Under the pieces are notes generated by a model. The model did not search any database and was not told the origin of the DNA. It was given only the letters and a program-made list of their open reading frames with translations. The translations under genes and the position numbers were made by a program. From assembly GCA_029880755.1 (NCBI GenBank), contig JAOUNW010000086.1, forward strand, positions 1-8,620: a DNA stretch of 8,620 bases. The letters are read 5' to 3'. Positions 6,477-8,620 of this stretch are shown piece after piece. The stretch is from Gammaproteobacteria bacterium. Its GTDB lineage: Bacteria > Pseudomonadota > Gammaproteobacteria > Acidiferrobacterales > SZUA-150. Position 1 is the stretch's first letter, and each line of letters opens with the position of its first letter.

Positions 6477-7107
6477 CATTTTGGCCGGTTTCGCCATTTT
6501 TTTTCTTGGAAATAATTACCATTGCCGGGCGCACAAGCCGGTCGTGCAACAAGCAGCCCTTCTGGACCACGTGCAGGACATGATTTGGCTCCATATCCTC
6601 GCTCTCCACCATGCTCATCGCCTGGTGCCGCTCAGGATCGAACCTCTCGCCCTGGGGATCGATAATCCTCAAATGGAACTTCTCAAACACGCTATCCAGT
6701 TGCTTCAAGGTTAATTCCACTCCTTCCAGCATTTTTTCCAGCACCGGATGGGTCTCAGTCTCGCCCTCTTCTTTTTTCGCCGCAGTAATCATAGCCAATT
6801 CCAGGCTGTCTCTGACGACCAGCACCTCGCTGGCAAACTTATCCAAGGCGTACTTGTGTGCATTGGAAACATCTATTTCGGCGCGGCGACGGGTATTTTC
6901 CAGCTCTGCCACAGCGCGCAAATATTTATCCTTGAGGTCATTCGCTTCCGCCCGGGCCTGCTCAAGCTCATCGGCCAAACTTGCCTCATCCGGTTTCGTC
7001 TCAGAGGACTGTTCTGATATCACTTCTGGCGCTGCTGCCATTGACGGTTCGTTATCGCCGGTTTCCACTTCCACAGTCTCGTCTATCGGATTCTTGTTTT
7101 GACTCAT
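6472..7107 (-). CDS. grpE: Nucleotide exchange factor GrpE
   Basis: GrpE is a cytoplasmic dimer that releases ADP from DnaK and so resets the DnaK/DnaJ cycle. The protein has 211 residues (197 in E. coli). It has an acidic disordered N-terminus (1-43), a long coiled-coil dimer helix (about 44-110) with ELENTRRRAE (68-77), and the C-terminal beta domain that contacts DnaK, seen as GERFDPERHQAMSMVES (153-169), QKG (182-184) and RPAMVIISK (193-201). The start at 7107 is chosen because an upstream in-frame start at 7176 would place the sigma-32 promoter inside the coding region and add residues with no GrpE character; AGTGAGAG precedes this ATG. It lies 76 nt after hrcA and 74 nt before dnaK on the same strand, the usual order of HrcA-containing heat-shock operons. 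Confidence 0.97.
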   Translation of the reverse strand: MSQNKNPIDETVEVETGDNEPSMAAAPEVISEQSSETKPDEASLADELEQARAEANDLKDKYLRAVAELENTRRRAEIDVSNAHKYALDKFASEVLVVRDSLELAMITAAKKEEGETETHPVLEKMLEGVELTLKQLDSVFEKFHLRIIDPQGERFDPERHQAMSMVESEDMEPNHVLHVVQKGCLLHDRLVRPAMVIISKKKNGETGQNA

Positions 7108-7146
7108 AATATCTCTCACTCCCCTGGTACCTGGTATCGTACCCGT

Positions 7147-7173
7147 ATGGGGTTCGTTATCACTACATTCAAG
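7147..7173 (-). promoter_or_regulatory. Sigma-32 (RpoH) heat-shock promoter for grpE
   Basis: In the hrcA-grpE gap the minus strand has CTTGAA (plus 7168-7173), a 15-nt spacer and CCCCAT (plus 7147-7152), both exact matches to the sigma-32 core hexamers. Transcription would start near 7140, about 33 nt before the grpE ATG. A small dyad (GGTAC, 8 nt, GTACC) lies at the start of the predicted leader. No CIRCE is visible in this gap. Confidence 0.8.
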
Positions 7174-7183
7174 CAATGGGTTG

Positions 7184-8233
7184 TCAGGAATCGTCCAGAC
7201 TCAGCGCACCACTTAATAATCTGGCTGTCATATCCACAATCGGAATCACTTGTTCATAAGACATACGTGTCGGGCCCACGACCCCCAGAGTACCTACAAT
7301 ATTCTCATTCATTTTATAGGGCGCCGTTACCACACTACATTCCTCCAGGGCCTCGTAACCCGACTCACTGCCAATAAAAATTTTTACTCCTTCGCGCCTT
7401 ACACTCTCATCCAGCAAATGCGCCAAGTCCCGCTTAGCAGTGAAGGTATCAAACAGCCGGCGCAGTGTTTTCAGATCACCCAGATCCGGGATGTCCATTA
7501 AATTGGATTCACCGCTCACTACCAGATCTTCCTTTGACGAGGACTCCTCGTCAAAGACAGGCTTTGCCATATTAATGGCGTCACGCATCATCTGTCGCAT
7601 CGCCAGACTGTCTTGTTTCATTTCACGCAATAATTGTTTGCGAACCTCTTCCAGGGAAAATCCACCGAATGCCTGATTAAAATAATTGGCAGCCTGCACC
7701 AGTTCTGATGGGCTGAATTTGTGGTCGGTATAGATAACCCGATTTTGTACCTGCCCGTCCCGGGTCACCAAGATGACCAACACCCGGTTATTGGAAAGCC
7801 CGACAAATTCTATCTGGCGAAACTGCAGTTTTTCATTACGCCGAGGCACGGACACCACCGCTGCCAACCTGGTCATGTGTGACAGCAGACCGGAAGCTGT
7901 CGTAATCAATTTCTTGGGGTCCTTGACGGAGGACAACTCCTCTTCGATTTCATGCAGGGTCTTGGCGTTAAACTGCTCCTTGTCTACCTTGAGCAGGCTG
8001 TCAACGAACAAACGATAGCCTGCCTGGGTGGGGATGCGCCCGGCGGAGGTATGGGGTGATCTGACCAGACCCAGCTCCTCCAAATCCGCCATAACATTGC
8101 GGACCGTGGCCGGACTCAAATCCAGTCCGGCCTGTTTGGCCAGAGTGCGCGAACCCACGGGTAAGCCGTCAGCGATATAACGCTTGATCAGTGTCTGTAA
8201 CAGAATTTCCGCTCTGGCGGTAAGTGATGACAT
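7184..8233 (-). CDS. hrcA: Heat-inducible transcription repressor HrcA
   Basis: HrcA is a dimeric repressor that binds the CIRCE operator; in several bacteria its activity depends on GroEL, so unfolded proteins relieve repression. The protein has 349 residues, normal for the family. The N-terminal winged helix-turn-helix spans about 1-80, with PATVRNVMADLEELGL (41-56) as the recognition region and SPHTSAGRIPT (59-69) as the HrcA signature wing. The GAF-like and dimerisation regions follow, including FVGLSNNRVLVILV and the C-terminal GPTRMSYEQVIPIVD. The ATG has GGGGA 5 nt upstream. A CIRCE element lies 18 nt before the start, so autoregulation is expected. It is the first gene of the heat-shock cluster and is divergent from nadK. 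Enteric bacteria lack HrcA and rely on sigma-32. Confidence 0.97.
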   Translation of the reverse strand: MSSLTARAEILLQTLIKRYIADGLPVGSRTLAKQAGLDLSPATVRNVMADLEELGLVRSPHTSAGRIPTQAGYRLFVDSLLKVDKEQFNAKTLHEIEEELSSVKDPKKLITTASGLLSHMTRLAAVVSVPRRNEKLQFRQIEFVGLSNNRVLVILVTRDGQVQNRVIYTDHKFSPSELVQAANYFNQAFGGFSLEEVRKQLLREMKQDSLAMRQMMRDAINMAKPVFDEESSSKEDLVVSGESNLMDIPDLGDLKTLRRLFDTFTAKRDLAHLLDESVRREGVKIFIGSESGYEALEECSVVTAPYKMNENIVGTLGVVGPTRMSYEQVIPIVDMTARLLSGALSLDDS

Positions 8234-8251
8234 GCTCTTCCCCGGTCATTT

Positions 8252-8278
8252 TTAGCACTCGCCCACCTAGAGTGCCAA
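8252..8278 (-). promoter_or_regulatory. CIRCE operator for HrcA
   Basis: The plus strand shows TTAGCACTC (8252-8260), a 9-nt spacer, then GAGTGCCAA (8270-8278). This is the CIRCE inverted repeat (TTAGCACTC-N9-GAGTGCTAA) with one mismatch in the half site farther from hrcA. It starts at the predicted hrcA transcription start and ends 18 nt before the hrcA ATG, so bound HrcA would block initiation. As DNA it is symmetric; the strand given is that of the gene it controls. Confidence 0.95.
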
Positions 8279-8283
8279 AATTG

Positions 8284-8312
8284 AAGCTAGCAACACCCCT
8301 GAGCGGTGTCAA
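8284..8312 (-). promoter_or_regulatory. Sigma-70-type promoter of hrcA
   Basis: The minus strand has a perfect -35 TTGACA (plus 8307-8312), a 17-nt spacer and a weak -10 TAGCTT (plus 8284-8289). Transcription would start near 8277, at the edge of CIRCE, which is the standard HrcA/CIRCE layout. Within the spacer lies a short dyad, ACACC (plus 8293-8297) with GGTGT (8305-8309, overlapping the -35). There is no convincing sigma-32 match here. Confidence 0.7.
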
Positions 8313-8406
8313 CTGGTAACGCTCGTCAAGAAAGCATTTATCCCGAGACCTGAGCCGTGATAGCTTTGCCCCCCAAGGCGACGTACACGCCAACACCGGA
8401 CATGTC

Positions 8407-8620
8407 ATGGCAAAACAAATCAAAAAAATCGGTTTATTTGGGAAATACGGCGAATCAGAGGTAGCTGATGATATCTCCAGACTGGCCGAGTTCCTGAAGG
8501 GGCGTCAGCTTGAAGTCATTTTAGAAGAAACCACCGCCAAGCTAATACCGAGACTTCCCTTTAAGCATCTGTCTATAGACGAAATTGGCAAGCATATCGA
8601 CCTCGCCATCATCATTGGTG
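8407..8620 (+). CDS. nadK: NAD kinase, N-terminal part (runs off right edge)
   Basis: NadK phosphorylates NAD to NADP with ATP (or polyphosphate in some species), in the cytoplasm. Seventy-one codons are present. KKIGLFGKYG (6-15) is the first beta strand and turn of the family, LKGRQLEVILEETTAKLIP (30-48) matches the second unit found in Pseudomonas NadK, and HIDLAIIIG (63-71) leads straight to where the catalytic GGDG motif should follow, just beyond the window. The assignment rests on the N-terminal third without the catalytic motif. The ATG at 8407 is chosen by homology; only a weak GGA precedes it. The gene is divergent from hrcA. An extended -10-like TGATAGCTT (8358-8366) lies upstream but has no good -35, so its promoter is unclear. 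Confidence 0.88.
   Translation, partial: MAKQIKKIGLFGKYGESEVADDISRLAEFLKGRQLEVILEETTAKLIPRLPFKHLSIDEIGKHIDLAIIIG

Noticed and set aside
7108..7176. N-terminal extension of GrpE by 23 residues
   Set aside because: It would be encoded by the sigma-32 promoter and its leader, so it would be mostly untranscribed from that promoter.
8169..8423. An 84-codon minus-strand frame across the hrcA-nadK gap
   Set aside because: It covers the hrcA promoter and CIRCE and overlaps the hrcA start in another frame; no ribosome site or family signal.
1..8620. Mobile element, CRISPR, phage or defence system
   Set aside because: No transposase, integrase, terminal repeats, repeat-spacer pattern or defence protein is visible; all genes but the MgtC-family one are core housekeeping genes.

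Overview
The window comes from a gammaproteobacterium. CarA, CarB, DapB, DnaK and DnaJ are all close to the Escherichia coli and Pseudomonas proteins: CarA C269/H353/E355 and DnaK K70/E171/T199 fall at the same residue numbers as in E. coli. The order heat-shock genes, then dapB-carA-carB, resembles the Pseudomonas-type arrangement, while an hrcA gene with a CIRCE operator points to a lineage outside the enterics. I cannot name the genus. This is a core-genome region. I saw no mobile element, CRISPR array, tRNA or rRNA, and I do not think it holds an undescribed system.

Layout, left to right. Positions 1-2290 hold the minus-strand cluster dapB, carA, carB. It reads right to left, and carB runs off the left edge. 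Its products are DapB (lysine and diaminopimelate synthesis) and the small and large subunits of carbamoyl phosphate synthetase (arginine and pyrimidine synthesis). A rho-independent-type hairpin with a possible competing hairpin lies between dapB and carA and may attenuate carAB. Positions 2488-3180 hold a single plus-strand MgtC/SapB-family membrane protein gene. It separates dapB from dnaJ and is divergent from the first and convergent with the second.

Positions 3213-8233 hold the minus-strand heat-shock cluster hrcA, grpE, dnaK, dnaJ, read right to left. Together these encode the DnaK chaperone, its J-domain co-chaperone, its nucleotide exchange factor and a heat-shock repressor. The right end, from 8407, carries the start of nadK (NAD kinase), divergent from hrcA.

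The most informative part is the control of the heat-shock cluster. The hrcA promoter (TTGACA, 17-nt spacer, TAGCTT) is followed at its expected transcription start by a CIRCE operator, the HrcA binding site. There are also two strong sigma-32-type promoters (CTTGAA, 14-15 nt, CCCCAT), one before grpE and one across the grpE stop codon before dnaK. A terminator-like hairpin lies between dnaK and dnaJ. The sequence therefore suggests two-layer heat-shock control: HrcA represses its own transcription unit, sigma-32 drives the chaperone genes directly, and dnaJ output is partly reduced. Gene identities are firm. Promoter and terminator function is inferred from sequence.
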